This document shows positions 1 to 8,005 of a DNA stretch of 44,147 bases, one piece after another (the stretch's first letter is position 1; each line of letters starts with the position of its first letter). The stretch comes from Acidobacteriota bacterium. Its GTDB lineage: Bacteria; Acidobacteriota; G020349885. The stretch lies in contig CP070701.1 in the NCBI GenBank assembly GCA_020349885.1, positions 1,825,589 to 1,869,735 of the forward strand, written 5' to 3'. Both the position numbers and the translations under genes were made by a program. Below the pieces are notes generated by a model that was not told where the DNA came from, did not search any database, and saw nothing but the letters and a program-made list of their open reading frames with translations.

Positions 1-2
1 AC

Positions 3-1424
3 GTGTGGAGCACAACGCCTCCGGGCGGGCCCAACGACGGAGCAACGACGCAGACGATCGTGGTGCCGTGCGGCACGGTGGAGACCTACACGGTGACGGT
101 GGAGGAGAGCGCCACGGGTTGCCTCGGAACGTCGGCCTCGGGGACGGTGTGCCCATGTGTTGCCCCCACATTGGCTTATAGCGACTACACCTTCACCGAC
201 TGCGGGAACGCCAACGGCGCCGTGGAGCCGGGTGAGACTATTGATCTCACCGTCACGGTGCAGAACACCGGCAGCGCGGACGCCTTCAACGCAAGCGGCG
301 TGCTTTCCACCGTGACGCCGGGTATCACGATTACGGCAAACACGGCCGCGTTCCCCGACATTCCCGTGGGGCTTACGGGCACGTCGCTCACGCCGTTCCA
401 GTTTGTAGTGGACGTGAGCGTGCCGTGCGGGACGGTGATTGACTTCGCGCTCGACCTGACCTATACGGACGCCGTGCTCAATCCTTATTCCAATTCCGTT
501 CTGTTCCAGGTGGCGGTGAGCGCCGGAGGGCCCGTAACGTTCCTTTCGGAAGACTTCAACGCTGGGCTTCCTGGGGCGTGGACGGTTGTGGACGGAGGGA
601 CGAATACAGCCACGTGTTTGGGCAACGGCTCCTGCACGTGGACCGACGCGGACCCGTGCACGCGAGAGCTTTTCCCTGACACGTACATGATCGCGGACGG
701 GGACTGCGCGGGCGGGGGCGCGATACAGGACGAGTATCTCATCACGCCGCTCATGGACACGAGCACGGCGAGCGCCGTAACGCTCCAGTTCGATCACTAT
801 TTCAAAGGGTATGCTTTAGACGGGGCGAACGACGATTTCGGCACGGTGAGGGTGAGGAGCACACTGACGGGAGGCGTATGGATTGACCTCATTCAATGGA
901 ACGAGAACGACGATACGGGTGTTGAGACCATAACGCTGGACGCGACGGCGGAGTGCGCGGGGGCGGCGGACTGCCAGTTTGACTGGCGTTACGAGGGCAA
1001 TTGGGACTGGTACTGGGCCGTGGACAATGTGATAGTAAATGGGATAGGCGGATGCAACCCGGCGACGTGCAGCGTCCCGCCGTGCGGGGAGCCGTCGGCG
1101 ACGGACGTATCGCCCGCCGTGCCGCCGCTCACGGTCGATACGACGGGAGTCGTGGCGGTGGAGGAGCTTGCGTGCGCGACGGGGTACGTGGTTTACGAGA
1201 ACGCACTGGGAATGTGGTACGGGACACCCGTGCAGGTGTGCGAGTCGGCCTTTTTGCCGAACGGGGATGGCACGGTGACGCTGACGGGCTACTCGGTGCC
1301 GGTCGATTCGTGGATTGTCGTGGCAACGGCGAACGCGAGCGGGGAGTCGAGCTGCGGGAGGGACAGCGCGGCCGTTGAGCGCAGTAGCATCGGCCCATGG
1401 CCTGCACCGGGGCCGTGTCCGTAA
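3..1424 (+). CDS. C-terminal part of a large secreted multidomain protein (5' end outside window)
   Basis: The frame is open from the window edge, so the true start lies upstream; the first GTG is not taken as the start. About 473 residues are visible. Residues about 60-165 form an Ig-like/CARDB-like domain of the type with NGAVEPGETIDLTVTVQNTG followed by FPDIP and PCGT. Residues about 180-350 resemble a jelly-roll (MAM or choice-of-anchor J-like) domain, opening with SEDFNAGLPGAW and closing with WYWAVDNVIVNG. The last 115 residues carry a small beta domain ending GESSCGRDSAAVERS, then a proline-rich tail. Cysteines are frequent, which fits an exported protein. No enzyme motif is visible in this part. 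The role is probably cell-surface or extracellular binding or hydrolysis, with any catalytic domain upstream of the window. Domain names are by eye and only moderately certain. Confidence 0.7.
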   Translation: MWSTTPPGGPNDGATTQTIVVPCGTVETYTVTVEESATGCLGTSASGTVCPCVAPTLAYSDYTFTDCGNANGAVEPGETIDLTVTVQNTGSADAFNASGVLSTVTPGITITANTAAFPDIPVGLTGTSLTPFQFVVDVSVPCGTVIDFALDLTYTDAVLNPYSNSVLFQVAVSAGGPVTFLSEDFNAGLPGAWTVVDGGTNTATCLGNGSCTWTDADPCTRELFPDTYMIADGDCAGGGAIQDEYLITPLMDTSTASAVTLQFDHYFKGYALDGANDDFGTVRVRSTLTGGVWIDLIQWNENDDTGVETITLDATAECAGAADCQFDWRYEGNWDWYWAVDNVIVNGIGGCNPATCSVPPCGEPSATDVSPAVPPLTVDTTGVVAVEELACATGYVVYENALGMWYGTPVQVCESAFLPNGDGTVTLTGYSVPVDSWIVVATANASGESSCGRDSAAVERSSIGPWPAPGPCP

Positions 1425-1463
1425 GCCAGCTCGCTAACCCCTAACGGCTAATCCCAAACCCCT

Positions 1464-1548
1464 TTCTGAAAAAGCGGCAAATTAGGCAAGTTTTACCCCG
1501 ATGCGGGGCGTCGGGGCCGGCAATCCCGACATGTCGGGATAAAAATCC
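1464..1548. repeat. Composite dispersed intergenic repeat, copy 1
   Basis: The gap between the first gene and rimI holds GGCAAATTAGGCAAG, then the palindrome-like CCCCGATGCGGGGCGTCGGGG, then a second perfect palindrome, TCCCGACATGTCGGGA (about 1526-1541). The same combination recurs near 17006, 21185-21440 and 30071. It looks like a REP-type extragenic element. Confidence 0.6.
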
Positions 1549-1594
1549 TTGAAAAACCGCCGGAGAGGCATAAGGGACGTCCCGGCCGCTGTGC

Positions 1595-1600
1595 TACCAT
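1595..1600 (+). promoter_or_regulatory. Possible -10 box of rimI (leaderless)
   Basis: TACCAT ends 6 nt before the GTG start at 1607 and no Shine-Dalgarno sequence is present. No clear -35 box was found, so support is weak on its own. The geometry matches other genes of the window. Confidence 0.3.
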
Positions 1601-1606
1601 GCGGGT

Positions 1607-2116
1607 GTGGAAAAGCTCATCTACCTCGACGGCCTGCCGGCCTACAAAGTTCTTCCTATGCGCGAAGACCACCTCGCGGAGGTCGAGGCCATCGAGAGAA
1701 AATCGTTCCCCCACCCGTGGAGCCGCGGCATCTTCGAGGCCGAGGCGCGAAACGTGAGCGGCGTCTCCCGCCCCTTCGTGCTCGCCGCAAGCGACGGCCG
1801 GGTCGCTGGTTACCTCTGCACGTGGAACGTCTCGAACGAGCTCCACGTCAACAACATCGCCGTCGCGCCCGAGCTGCGCGGGCGCGGCCTGGGATGGGCG
1901 CTCCTGGAGTTCGCCGAGGAGCGGGCGCGCGCCTGGGGGTGCCGCGTCATGCTGCTCGAGGTGCGCACCTCGAACGACGCGGCCGCGCGCCTCTACAAGA
2001 GATTCGGCTTCTCGGAGCTCGGCGTGCGGCGGCACTACTACCAAGAGACGGGCGAGGACGCCGTCGTGATGACCAAGACCCTGAACCGACCGGACAAGGA
2101 CCGGACGAAGCCTTGA
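1607..2116 (+). CDS. rimI: RimI-like ribosomal-protein alanine N-acetyltransferase (GNAT)
   Basis: A 169-residue GNAT-fold enzyme. In the RimI family it transfers an acetyl group from acetyl-CoA to the N-terminal alanine of ribosomal protein S18 or similar targets in the cytoplasm. The central acetyl-CoA loop is clear: NNIAVAPELRGRGLGWALLE at about residues 85-104 contains the R/Q-x-x-G-x-G/A signature. It is followed by LLEVRTSNDAAARLYKRFGF, the usual motif B, and a C-terminal RRHYYQETGEDAVVM typical of RimI. GTG 1607 is chosen because it gives the family length and the N-terminus MEKLIYL; an ATG at 1599 is out of frame. There is no ribosome binding site. The stop codon lies inside the -35 box of the next gene, so the two genes probably have separate promoters. 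The GNAT assignment is sure; the exact protein substrate is inferred. Confidence 0.88.
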   Translation: MEKLIYLDGLPAYKVLPMREDHLAEVEAIERKSFPHPWSRGIFEAEARNVSGVSRPFVLAASDGRVAGYLCTWNVSNELHVNNIAVAPELRGRGLGWALLEFAEERARAWGCRVMLLEVRTSNDAAARLYKRFGFSELGVRRHYYQETGEDAVVMTKTLNRPDKDRTKP

Positions 2117-2148
2117 CACGGCATACCGCCGGGGCTATTCTGAGCCCC
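2113..2148 (+). promoter_or_regulatory. Sigma70-type promoter of the FBP aldolase/phosphatase gene with overlapping palindrome
   Basis: TTGACA (2113-2118), a 17-nt spacer and TATTCT (2136-2141). The perfect inverted repeat GGGGCT-ATTCTG-AGCCCC (2131-2148) covers the -10 box and runs to the predicted transcription start. It could be an operator, or the foot of a 5' hairpin. The ribosome binding site GGAGG (2167-2171) lies 8 nt before ATG 2180. Confidence 0.65.
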
Positions 2149-2179
2149 CTGCTGAACACCGTAAACGGAGGTTTTTCTT

Positions 2180-3283
2180 ATGCCCAAAATAACCCTGAGC
2201 GTTCTTAAGGCGGACATCGGAAGCATCGGCGGACACATCCAGCCGAGCCGCAAGCTGGTGGAGGCCGTGAACCGCGCCGCGGGCGAGCTCGGCAAGGGGC
2301 TCCTCGACGATTTCTTCGTCTCCTTCACGGGGGACGACATCGCCATCCTGGCCGTCCATCGCCGCGGCGAAAACGACGAGAAGATCCACAAGCTCGCATG
2401 GGACGCGTTCATCCGGGGCACGGAGGTGGCGAAAAAGCAGGGCCTCTACGGCGCGGGCCAGGACCTCCTGAAGGACTCCTTTTCCGGAAACATCCGCGGC
2501 ATGGGCCCGGCGGTCGCGGAGCTCGAGTTCGAGGAGCGCCCCGGCGAGCCGTTCCTCTTCTTCGCCGCGGACAAGACCGACCCCGGCGCCTACAGCCTGC
2601 CCCTCTACCTCTCGCTCGCCGACCCCATGTACTGCCCCGGCCTGATGCTCTCGCCCAAGATGAAGGACGGTTTCACCTTCACCATCATGGACGTGATGCA
2701 CACCGAGGGCGACAAGGTTATCGAGCTGAACGCCCCCGAGGACCTCTACGATATCGCCACGCTGCTGCGGGACAACAGCCGCTTCGTCATCGAGAGCGTC
2801 CGCTCGCGCACGACGGGCGACGTCTGCGCCAGCGTGAGCACCTCGCGCCTCCACAACATCGCCGGAAAATACACCGGCAAGGACGACCCCGTGATGCTCG
2901 TGCGCACGCAGGGCGATTTTCCCGCAACCGGCGAGGTGCTGGCCACCTTCGGCATCGGCCATTACGTCTCCGGCTGCATGCGCGGAAGCCACACCGCGGC
3001 CCTCCTGCCGGTGCCGCACAACACGCCCACGTCCTATTTCGACGGCCCGCCCATCGTGTCCTGCCACGCCTTCTGCGTCCACGGCGGAAAGCTGACCGAG
3101 CCGGCCGACCCCTTCGCCCACCCCTTCTGGGACTCCGTCCGCGCCCATATCGCCGATAAAACCGTCGAGATGAGAAAGCAGGGATTCTCCGGCGCCGCCA
3201 TGCTTCCCATGTCCGAGCTCGAGTACGGCGGCATCACCGACCGCCTCGGCAACCTCGAGAATAAATTCAAGGTCCGCAAATAA
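2180..3283 (+). CDS. fbp: Bifunctional fructose-1,6-bisphosphate aldolase/phosphatase (FBPAP, archaeal type)
   Basis: A 367-residue protein of the FBPAP (class V FBPase) family. The enzyme condenses dihydroxyacetone phosphate with glyceraldehyde-3-phosphate and then dephosphorylates the product to fructose-6-phosphate, driving gluconeogenesis one way. Family landmarks are present along the whole length: the N-terminal SVLKADIGSIGGH, SFTGDDIAI near residue 50, the metal-binding DKTDPGAYSLPLY near 131-143, NIAGKYTGKDDPVM at 226-239, and PTSYFDGPPIVSC. Tyr231 and Lys234 in YTGK correspond to the Schiff-base region (Tyr229/Lys232) described for the Thermoproteus enzyme. Length is normal for the family. 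It has its own strong promoter and ribosome binding site, and is convergent with prmC. The family is known mainly from archaea and deep-branching or thermophilic/anaerobic bacteria, so it hints at an autotrophic or anaerobic lifestyle. Confidence 0.93.
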   Translation: MPKITLSVLKADIGSIGGHIQPSRKLVEAVNRAAGELGKGLLDDFFVSFTGDDIAILAVHRRGENDEKIHKLAWDAFIRGTEVAKKQGLYGAGQDLLKDSFSGNIRGMGPAVAELEFEERPGEPFLFFAADKTDPGAYSLPLYLSLADPMYCPGLMLSPKMKDGFTFTIMDVMHTEGDKVIELNAPEDLYDIATLLRDNSRFVIESVRSRTTGDVCASVSTSRLHNIAGKYTGKDDPVMLVRTQGDFPATGEVLATFGIGHYVSGCMRGSHTAALLPVPHNTPTSYFDGPPIVSCHAFCVHGGKLTEPADPFAHPFWDSVRAHIADKTVEMRKQGFSGAAMLPMSELEYGGITDRLGNLENKFKVRK

Positions 3284-3358
3284 GGGCGGGAGGCGCGCCG
3301 ACTTCGGCCAGGTTACATCGACAGAACGGGAAGGTACGTCTGGGAGCCGACTAAATAA

Positions 3359-4198
3359 TTATGCCTTCCTCCCCACCACCACCCTCTCAAGCCCCGCGTA
3401 ATCCTTAAGGACCGCTTCGAGCAAAAAGCCCGCCCGCTTCGCAAGCTCCCGCGCGGCGCCGGAGATCGTGGGAGATATTTCCATAATCAGAAAGCCGCCG
3501 CGCTTGAGCCGGACATGCGCCTCGGGAAGCAGGCGCTCGACGACGCTCGCAGGGCTCGGCTTTGCAAGAAGCGCAACGGACGGCTCGAACTCCCGCACCG
3601 ATTTGTCGAGTGTTTTCCATTCATCCTCGCCGATGTACGGCGGGTTGGAAACGACGGCGTCGAAGGCCGCGTCCTCCGGGAAGGTGCTCAGCAAATCGCA
3701 CGCGACGAGCCCGAGCGCGGCGCCGTGGGCCGCAGCGTTTCGGCGTGCGACGTCGAGCGCCTCGCGCGAAACGTCCGTCGCCACAATGTTCCACGAGGAA
3801 CGTTTCGTCTTGAGCGCCACGGCGACGCACCCCGAGCCGGTGCCTACATCTACGATACACGCGGTCTCGCGCGGCAGGCGCCTGAGCGCCTCTTCCACCA
3901 GGAACTCGGTCTCGGGGCGCGGGACGAGGACGCGCTCGTCCACGTAGAACGAAAGGCCGAAAAATTCTTGCTTGCGAGTAATGTAGGCCGCAGGACATCC
4001 GGCGGCGCGGCGCTCCACCGCCTCCTCGAACCGCCGCGAGGCGTCCCGGTCGAGAGCACGCTCCGGGTGCGCCACCAACTGCTCGCGCCCGAGCCCCGCC
4101 GCGTGTGTGAGGAGATGCTCGGCCTCGCGCGCCGCTTCACCAACGCCCGCCCCCCGCAGGCGCTCCGCCGCCCGCCGAAGCGCTTCGTCCACGTTCAC
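3359..4198 (-). CDS. prmC: Peptide chain release factor N5-glutamine methyltransferase
   Basis: PrmC (HemK) uses S-adenosylmethionine to methylate the glutamine of the GGQ motif in RF1/RF2. Visible motifs are the SAM-binding VDVGTGSGC (about residues 116-124 from the chosen start) and the substrate-glutamine motif NPPYIGEDEW (about 185-194). A PRPETEFLVEEAL segment before motif I is also typical. The frame stays open further upstream into the neighbouring glycosyltransferase gene. GTG 4198 is preferred because it gives 279 residues, the usual length, avoids that overlap, and has GGAGCGGGGA just upstream. It lies 44 nt downstream of the glycosyltransferase stop codon and is probably co-transcribed with it. 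It is convergent with the FBP aldolase/phosphatase gene. Confidence 0.9.
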   Translation of the reverse strand: MNVDEALRRAAERLRGAGVGEAAREAEHLLTHAAGLGREQLVAHPERALDRDASRRFEEAVERRAAGCPAAYITRKQEFFGLSFYVDERVLVPRPETEFLVEEALRRLPRETACIVDVGTGSGCVAVALKTKRSSWNIVATDVSREALDVARRNAAAHGAALGLVACDLLSTFPEDAAFDAVVSNPPYIGEDEWKTLDKSVREFEPSVALLAKPSPASVVERLLPEAHVRLKRGGFLIMEISPTISGAARELAKRAGFLLEAVLKDYAGLERVVVGRKA

Positions 4199-4242
4199 GG
4201 CCGTTTCCCCGCTCCCGCCGCCGGAAACGTTTCTTCCTCCCT

Positions 4243-5865
4243 CTATGGGCCTGAATCCTCGAGCGGCTCCCCCGCGCCGCCGACGCACCGATGGATGTAG
4301 ACGCGCTCGCCGCGCGCCTCCACTGTGGCCACATGCTCCCACGAAGGCGGAGGATTCTCCGTCATGAAAGAGGCCCAGAGCGGGTCTTTCGCCTGCATAT
4401 CCGCGTTGCCCCGGATGCGCGAGGCCGCGATGTAAAGGGGCTTATCGAGCGGCGCGCACGACTTAATGGGTACTGCCCCTCCCTGCGCCGCAAGGCCCGC
4501 ATAGTACGTAATCCTCGGGTCGGCGCAGAGACGGTACGGCTCGCGGATGTGCTCCCGGAGCCAAAGCCCCGCGGCCTTGTGCTCGAGCCTCTGGTTTCGA
4601 TACGCCGAGATCAGGAGCGTTCCGTTCAGAAGAAACAAGAGCACCAAGACGGCCGCTGGAATTTTTCTAACAAGCGCCCGGCTTCTCGCCGCCTTGACGG
4701 CGGAGTCCGCCCACGCCTCGAACGCAAGGAACCCTCCAGCGCACCACACGCACAGGAAGGGCATGAGCGTGGAAAGATAGCGCTCGTTGATAAAAAAGAA
4801 AACGTAGAGAAAAGAGGGAAGAAGGCCGAGGAGGGCGAGGAGATGAAGCGCCGGCCGGCGGTGCTCCCACGAGCGCGGCGAGGCGAAGAGCCCAAGTCCC
4901 GCGAAGACGAAAAGAAACGCCGGGAATCCATTGAGGCTGCCGAGGTACTGGAAAAAAATTTTCGTTCCGCTTCGGAGTTTCTTCACGACCATCCCCGGGT
5001 TATGGCGCATCGCCAGAAGAACGCTCCGCTGCTCGAAGGCCTCGTCTCCGTAAAGCTCGCGCGCCTTGGCCCAGGAGACGCCGTCCGGCACGGTGTTTCG
5101 GTCGAAGGCGTAGGTCGGGAACGCGCCCCCGCTCAGGCTCCACCGGCCCATGTGCTCATGGAGCCACAGCCAGTACGGAAGCGCCAGGGCCAGAAAACAC
5201 ACGAGGCCGCACAGGGCCTGGGAGAGCCGCAGGGGGAAATTTTCGCGGAAGCGCGGCGCGTTCCACCAGAGAATGAGCGCGGCCCAGAGCGCCGAGTGCA
5301 CAATAGCCTCGGGACGCGAAAGATACGCAAGCGCGCCAAGGAGCCCCCACGCGGCGCAGCGCGGCCATGTCGGCGGGTCCCTCATAAGAAGCCAGGAAAC
5401 CGCGGCCTGTGTGAAAAGGAATCCCAGAAGCAGCAGGTGCGTGTCCGAGGAAAGCACCACGGCGCTGAGGACGGGAAGAACGCTCACGAGCCCCATCGCG
5501 TACCATGCGGCCCGCTCACCGTAGAGCTCGAGCGCGAGCCACCCGACGGCCGCCGTCATCAGCGTGCCGAAGCCCGCGAAGACGACGTCAGATGTCGCCC
5601 ATGTCGGGAGTACAAAGCTCACGAGCGCGGCAAGCCACGTAAGCGCCGGCACATGGAAGACGAGGGGTCGTCCCAAGAGGTCACGCATGCCTTCGCCGGC
5701 CAAGAGCGACTCGGCGGCGCGGTAGTATTGGGGCATCTCGTCCGTCACCACGACGCAAAGAAGCGCGGTGAGCAGACGAAAGGCAAAGGCGGCAAGGAGA
5801 ATCCACCAAAACGAGGCGCTCGGCTTGACGGAAAAAAGGCTTCGGGGCATCGTCATGACGTTCAC
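4243..5865 (-). CDS. Membrane glycosyltransferase of the PMT/ArnT type (GT-C fold)
   Basis: A 540-residue integral membrane protein with roughly 11 hydrophobic segments, starting near residue 19 (WWILLAAFAFRLLTALLCVVV). The acidic pair in VTDEMPQYYRAAESLLAGEG after the first segment corresponds to the catalytic D/E loop of GT-C enzymes. Such proteins move a sugar from a polyprenyl-phosphate donor onto lipid, polysaccharide or protein on the periplasmic side. A periplasmic C-terminal portion of about 150 residues carries the usual LYISAYR/ITYYAG-like pattern. The start could be GTG 5865, ATG 5856 or ATG 5850; there is no convincing Shine-Dalgarno site, and TATGAT sits just upstream. Acceptor unknown. 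Neighbouring heptosyltransferase and adenosyltransferase genes lie on the same strand. Confidence 0.82.
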   Translation of the reverse strand: MNVMTMPRSLFSVKPSASFWWILLAAFAFRLLTALLCVVVTDEMPQYYRAAESLLAGEGMRDLLGRPLVFHVPALTWLAALVSFVLPTWATSDVVFAGFGTLMTAAVGWLALELYGERAAWYAMGLVSVLPVLSAVVLSSDTHLLLLGFLFTQAAVSWLLMRDPPTWPRCAAWGLLGALAYLSRPEAIVHSALWAALILWWNAPRFRENFPLRLSQALCGLVCFLALALPYWLWLHEHMGRWSLSGGAFPTYAFDRNTVPDGVSWAKARELYGDEAFEQRSVLLAMRHNPGMVVKKLRSGTKIFFQYLGSLNGFPAFLFVFAGLGLFASPRSWEHRRPALHLLALLGLLPSFLYVFFFINERYLSTLMPFLCVWCAGGFLAFEAWADSAVKAARSRALVRKIPAAVLVLLFLLNGTLLISAYRNQRLEHKAAGLWLREHIREPYRLCADPRITYYAGLAAQGGAVPIKSCAPLDKPLYIAASRIRGNADMQAKDPLWASFMTENPPPSWEHVATVEARGERVYIHRCVGGAGEPLEDSGP

Positions 5866-5947
5866 CCATCATACGGCTTTCGAGGAAAAGGTGTCAAAAA
5901 AAGCGCCGGCGACTTTATCGGGGCAGAATCGCCGAATCCCCGGTTTG

Positions 5948-6490
5948 TTACTTTTTCCAGGAAATATCTTCGACGCTGGCCAGGCGGTTCGCGGCGCGGG
6001 CGGCTACGAACAGAAGATCCGAGAGGCGGTTGAGGTAAGCCAAAATTTCAGGCGGCACCTTTTCACGCTGGGAAAGCGCCACGGCGCTCCGCTCGGCCCG
6101 GCGCACGATGGAGCGCGCAAGGTGAAGATTCGCCGCCGCAGGGCTGCCTCCCGGAAGGATGAATTCTCGAAGGGATGGAAGCTCCGCTTCGAGCCGGTCA
6201 ATTGCCTGCTCGAGGCGCTGCACATCGGCCCGGGCCAGAGGCGGAGCGGTCTTGTGCCGCTGGGGCGGCGTCGCAAGCGCCGCGCCCACGCGAAAGAGAT
6301 CGTGCTGGACGGGTTCAAGGAGCGCTTTCAGGCCGGAGTCTTCAAGGAGCGCCAGGGCCGTCCCCAGGGCGGCGTTCGCTTCGTCCACGCCGCCGTAGGC
6401 CGCAATGCGAAGATGGCTCTTCGGAACGCGCTCTCCGCCGATGAGCCCTGTTTCGCCGTCGTCGCCAGCGCGCGTGTAGATTTTCGTCAC
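5948..6490 (-). CDS. PduO-type cob(I)alamin adenosyltransferase
   Basis: A 180-residue ATP:cob(I)alamin adenosyltransferase of the PduO/MMAB family, which attaches the 5'-deoxyadenosyl group to reduced cobalamin or cobinamide. The N-terminal ATP-binding loop TKIYTRAGDDGETGLIGG is intact. GGVDEANAALG, IVRRAER (about 146-152) and YLNRLSDLLFVAAR near residues 152-165 complete the signature. The start is GTG 6490 (MTKIYTR). It lies 63 nt downstream of the heptosyltransferase gene on the same strand. This implies that the organism makes or salvages adenosylcobalamin, although no B12-dependent enzyme is in the window. Gene names such as cobO, btuR or pduO are used for these enzymes; the family here is PduO, not CobA. 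Confidence 0.93.
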   Translation of the reverse strand: MTKIYTRAGDDGETGLIGGERVPKSHLRIAAYGGVDEANAALGTALALLEDSGLKALLEPVQHDLFRVGAALATPPQRHKTAPPLARADVQRLEQAIDRLEAELPSLREFILPGGSPAAANLHLARSIVRRAERSAVALSQREKVPPEILAYLNRLSDLLFVAARAANRLASVEDISWKK

Positions 6491-6553
6491 AAGAAAAGCT
6501 TAATCCTTTTAGCCGTTGCGCCGCAAGTTGCGTTCCCCTTGAACGAGGCCGGA

Positions 6554-7519
6554 TCAATGTTCCAAAAGACTCCGCACGGCCTGCTCGACGGACGCGACCG
6601 CTTCCCCGAGGGGCGCCGCACGGGAGAGCGGGACGGCGCGGTAGGGAAGATCGAAAGGGGGGGTGCTGCGCTCTGGCGGGGACGCCGGATAAAGCGCCAC
6701 CGTCGGCACCCGAAGGAGCCATGCCAGGTGAGTGGGGCCGGTGTCGCCTCCTACGTAGAGCGCGCAGCGCGCGATGAGCGCCGCAAGCTGCGGGAGCGTC
6801 GTCGTGGGGCCGAGGTGCGCACCCTCGCCGATCCGGCTCACGATGCGCCGGGCGAGCCCTTCTTCACCCGGGCCATGCCCGACCACGACGGCCGTGTCCC
6901 TGAACGCCGCAAGAAGCTGCTTCCCAAGCTCGGCGAAGCCCTCCTCGCTCCAGCGCTTGCGGGCTCCGTAGCGGCGCGTGCTCGCGCCCGGGAAGAAGAA
7001 CGCGATGCGTTTTCCGCCAAGCGGCTCGACGGCCTCCCGCGCCCATGCCCGGGCGTCCGGGCAAAGAGGGAGCGTCCATTCGGCAAGCGGCTCTGCGCCG
7101 ACGTGCTTCAGAAGACAAAACGTCTGCTCGACGCGGTTCGGCGTGTCGCAGGAAACGGCTTCCCGATAAAAAACCCGCGCGCCCTCGCGCGAGCCCGGGG
7201 GGGCGAGACCCACCTTGCGCGCTCCGCGCGCGGCCCGGAGGACAAGCGCGCTCTTGAGGCGGCCGTGGAAATCGAGCGCAAGGTCGTACTCGCGCGCCCG
7301 AAGGTTTTTCAAAAACTTCATCCACTTGCCCCATCCCCCGCGGCGCGGAAAATAGAGCCACTCGTCCACCTCGGGGTGCCCATCCAGGAGGGAGCGCGCC
7401 ATATCCTGCGCCGCCCACACGATGCGGGCCCCGGGGAAAGCCTTGCGCAGCGCGTGGAGGGCCGGCAGCGTCCGCAGGATGTCGCCGAAGGCGCTCAGGC
7501 GAATCATCAGGATGTGCAT
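6554..7519 (-). CDS. ADP-heptose:LPS heptosyltransferase family (GT9)
   Basis: A 321-residue GT-B enzyme of glycosyltransferase family 9, which transfers heptose to the LPS inner core at the cytoplasmic face. The N-terminus HILMIRLSAFGDILRTLPAL is the classic family start. FPGASTRRYGARKRW (about 176-190) and GGDTGPTHLA (257-266) make up the nucleotide-sugar site. The sequence is closer to heptosyltransferase I (WaaC-like) in style, but the subtype cannot be settled by eye. It supports an LPS-bearing outer membrane. It follows trxA by 56 nt and precedes the adenosyltransferase gene by 63 nt, so the three may form one transcript. No strong ribosome binding site precedes ATG 7519. Confidence 0.88.
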   Translation of the reverse strand: MHILMIRLSAFGDILRTLPALHALRKAFPGARIVWAAQDMARSLLDGHPEVDEWLYFPRRGGWGKWMKFLKNLRAREYDLALDFHGRLKSALVLRAARGARKVGLAPPGSREGARVFYREAVSCDTPNRVEQTFCLLKHVGAEPLAEWTLPLCPDARAWAREAVEPLGGKRIAFFFPGASTRRYGARKRWSEEGFAELGKQLLAAFRDTAVVVGHGPGEEGLARRIVSRIGEGAHLGPTTTLPQLAALIARCALYVGGDTGPTHLAWLLRVPTVALYPASPPERSTPPFDLPYRAVPLSRAAPLGEAVASVEQAVRSLLEH

Positions 7520-7575
7520 GCCGTTGAGGGATTTGGGGTGCTGCGCCGGCGCGCTCCACCCGTGGAGCGGCGCGG

Positions 7576-7899
7576 CTATAGCAACTCGTCGAGCGTTTTC
7601 TTAATCTGGGTCTTCGGAACGAGGCCGTTGATCTGGGCCCTGGGCTGGCCGTCCTGAAAAACAATGATGGTCGGCACGCTCATGATATTAAAGCGAAGCG
7701 CCAAATTCTGATTTTCGTCAATCTCCACCTTGCAGACCTTCGCGCGGCCGTTGTAGCCCTGGGCAATCTCGGCAAGGATGGGCTCCAGCTGCTTGCAGGG
7801 GCCGCACCAGGTGGCCGAAAAATCCACGAGCACCGGGCCCTCCGTGCGGAGCACTTCCTGCTCAAAATTCTCGTCGCTCAAATGCACGATAGAGGCCAT
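7576..7899 (-). CDS. trxA: Thioredoxin
   Basis: A 107-residue classical thioredoxin, the cytoplasmic protein disulfide reductant. The active site is WCGPC with Cys32 and Cys35, and the cis-proline is Pro76 in SVPTI. The buried Asp is at residue 26 in LVDFSATW. Length and motif spacing match TrxA exactly, and there is no signal peptide, so it is cytoplasmic. A GGA-containing weak ribosome binding site precedes ATG 7899. It heads a probable three-gene unit with the heptosyltransferase and adenosyltransferase genes, with no obvious functional link. Confidence 0.95.
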   Translation of the reverse strand: MASIVHLSDENFEQEVLRTEGPVLVDFSATWCGPCKQLEPILAEIAQGYNGRAKVCKVEIDENQNLALRFNIMSVPTIIVFQDGQPRAQINGLVPKTQIKKTLDELL

Positions 7900-8005
7900 G
7901 GATTATTTCCGGCTCGCTTGCTTGCACGAGCAAGTTTCACGTTAGCACAAAAGCATAATGAATGCCACAGCGGGATTCTCCGTCTCTTGAAGCTCCGGCT
8001 CCCTC
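7900..8005. other. Gap between purM and trxA with a small inverted repeat
   Basis: An AT-richer stretch separating the end of the purine operon from trxA. It contains the hairpin-forming CTTGCTCGTGCAAG (minus-strand reading, near 7921-7936), without a clear T-run. It presumably holds the trxA promoter; no convincing -35/-10 pair was found. Confidence 0.35.

Noticed and set aside
4291-6033. 580-codon plus-strand frame opposite the membrane glycosyltransferase
   Set aside because: It is the antisense of a clear membrane protein, highly Arg/Lys/Gly-rich as expected of a shadow frame in GC-rich DNA. The same holds for long plus-strand frames opposite ATR/heptosyltransferase, purM, purF, lepA, MATE and the EF-G-like gene.
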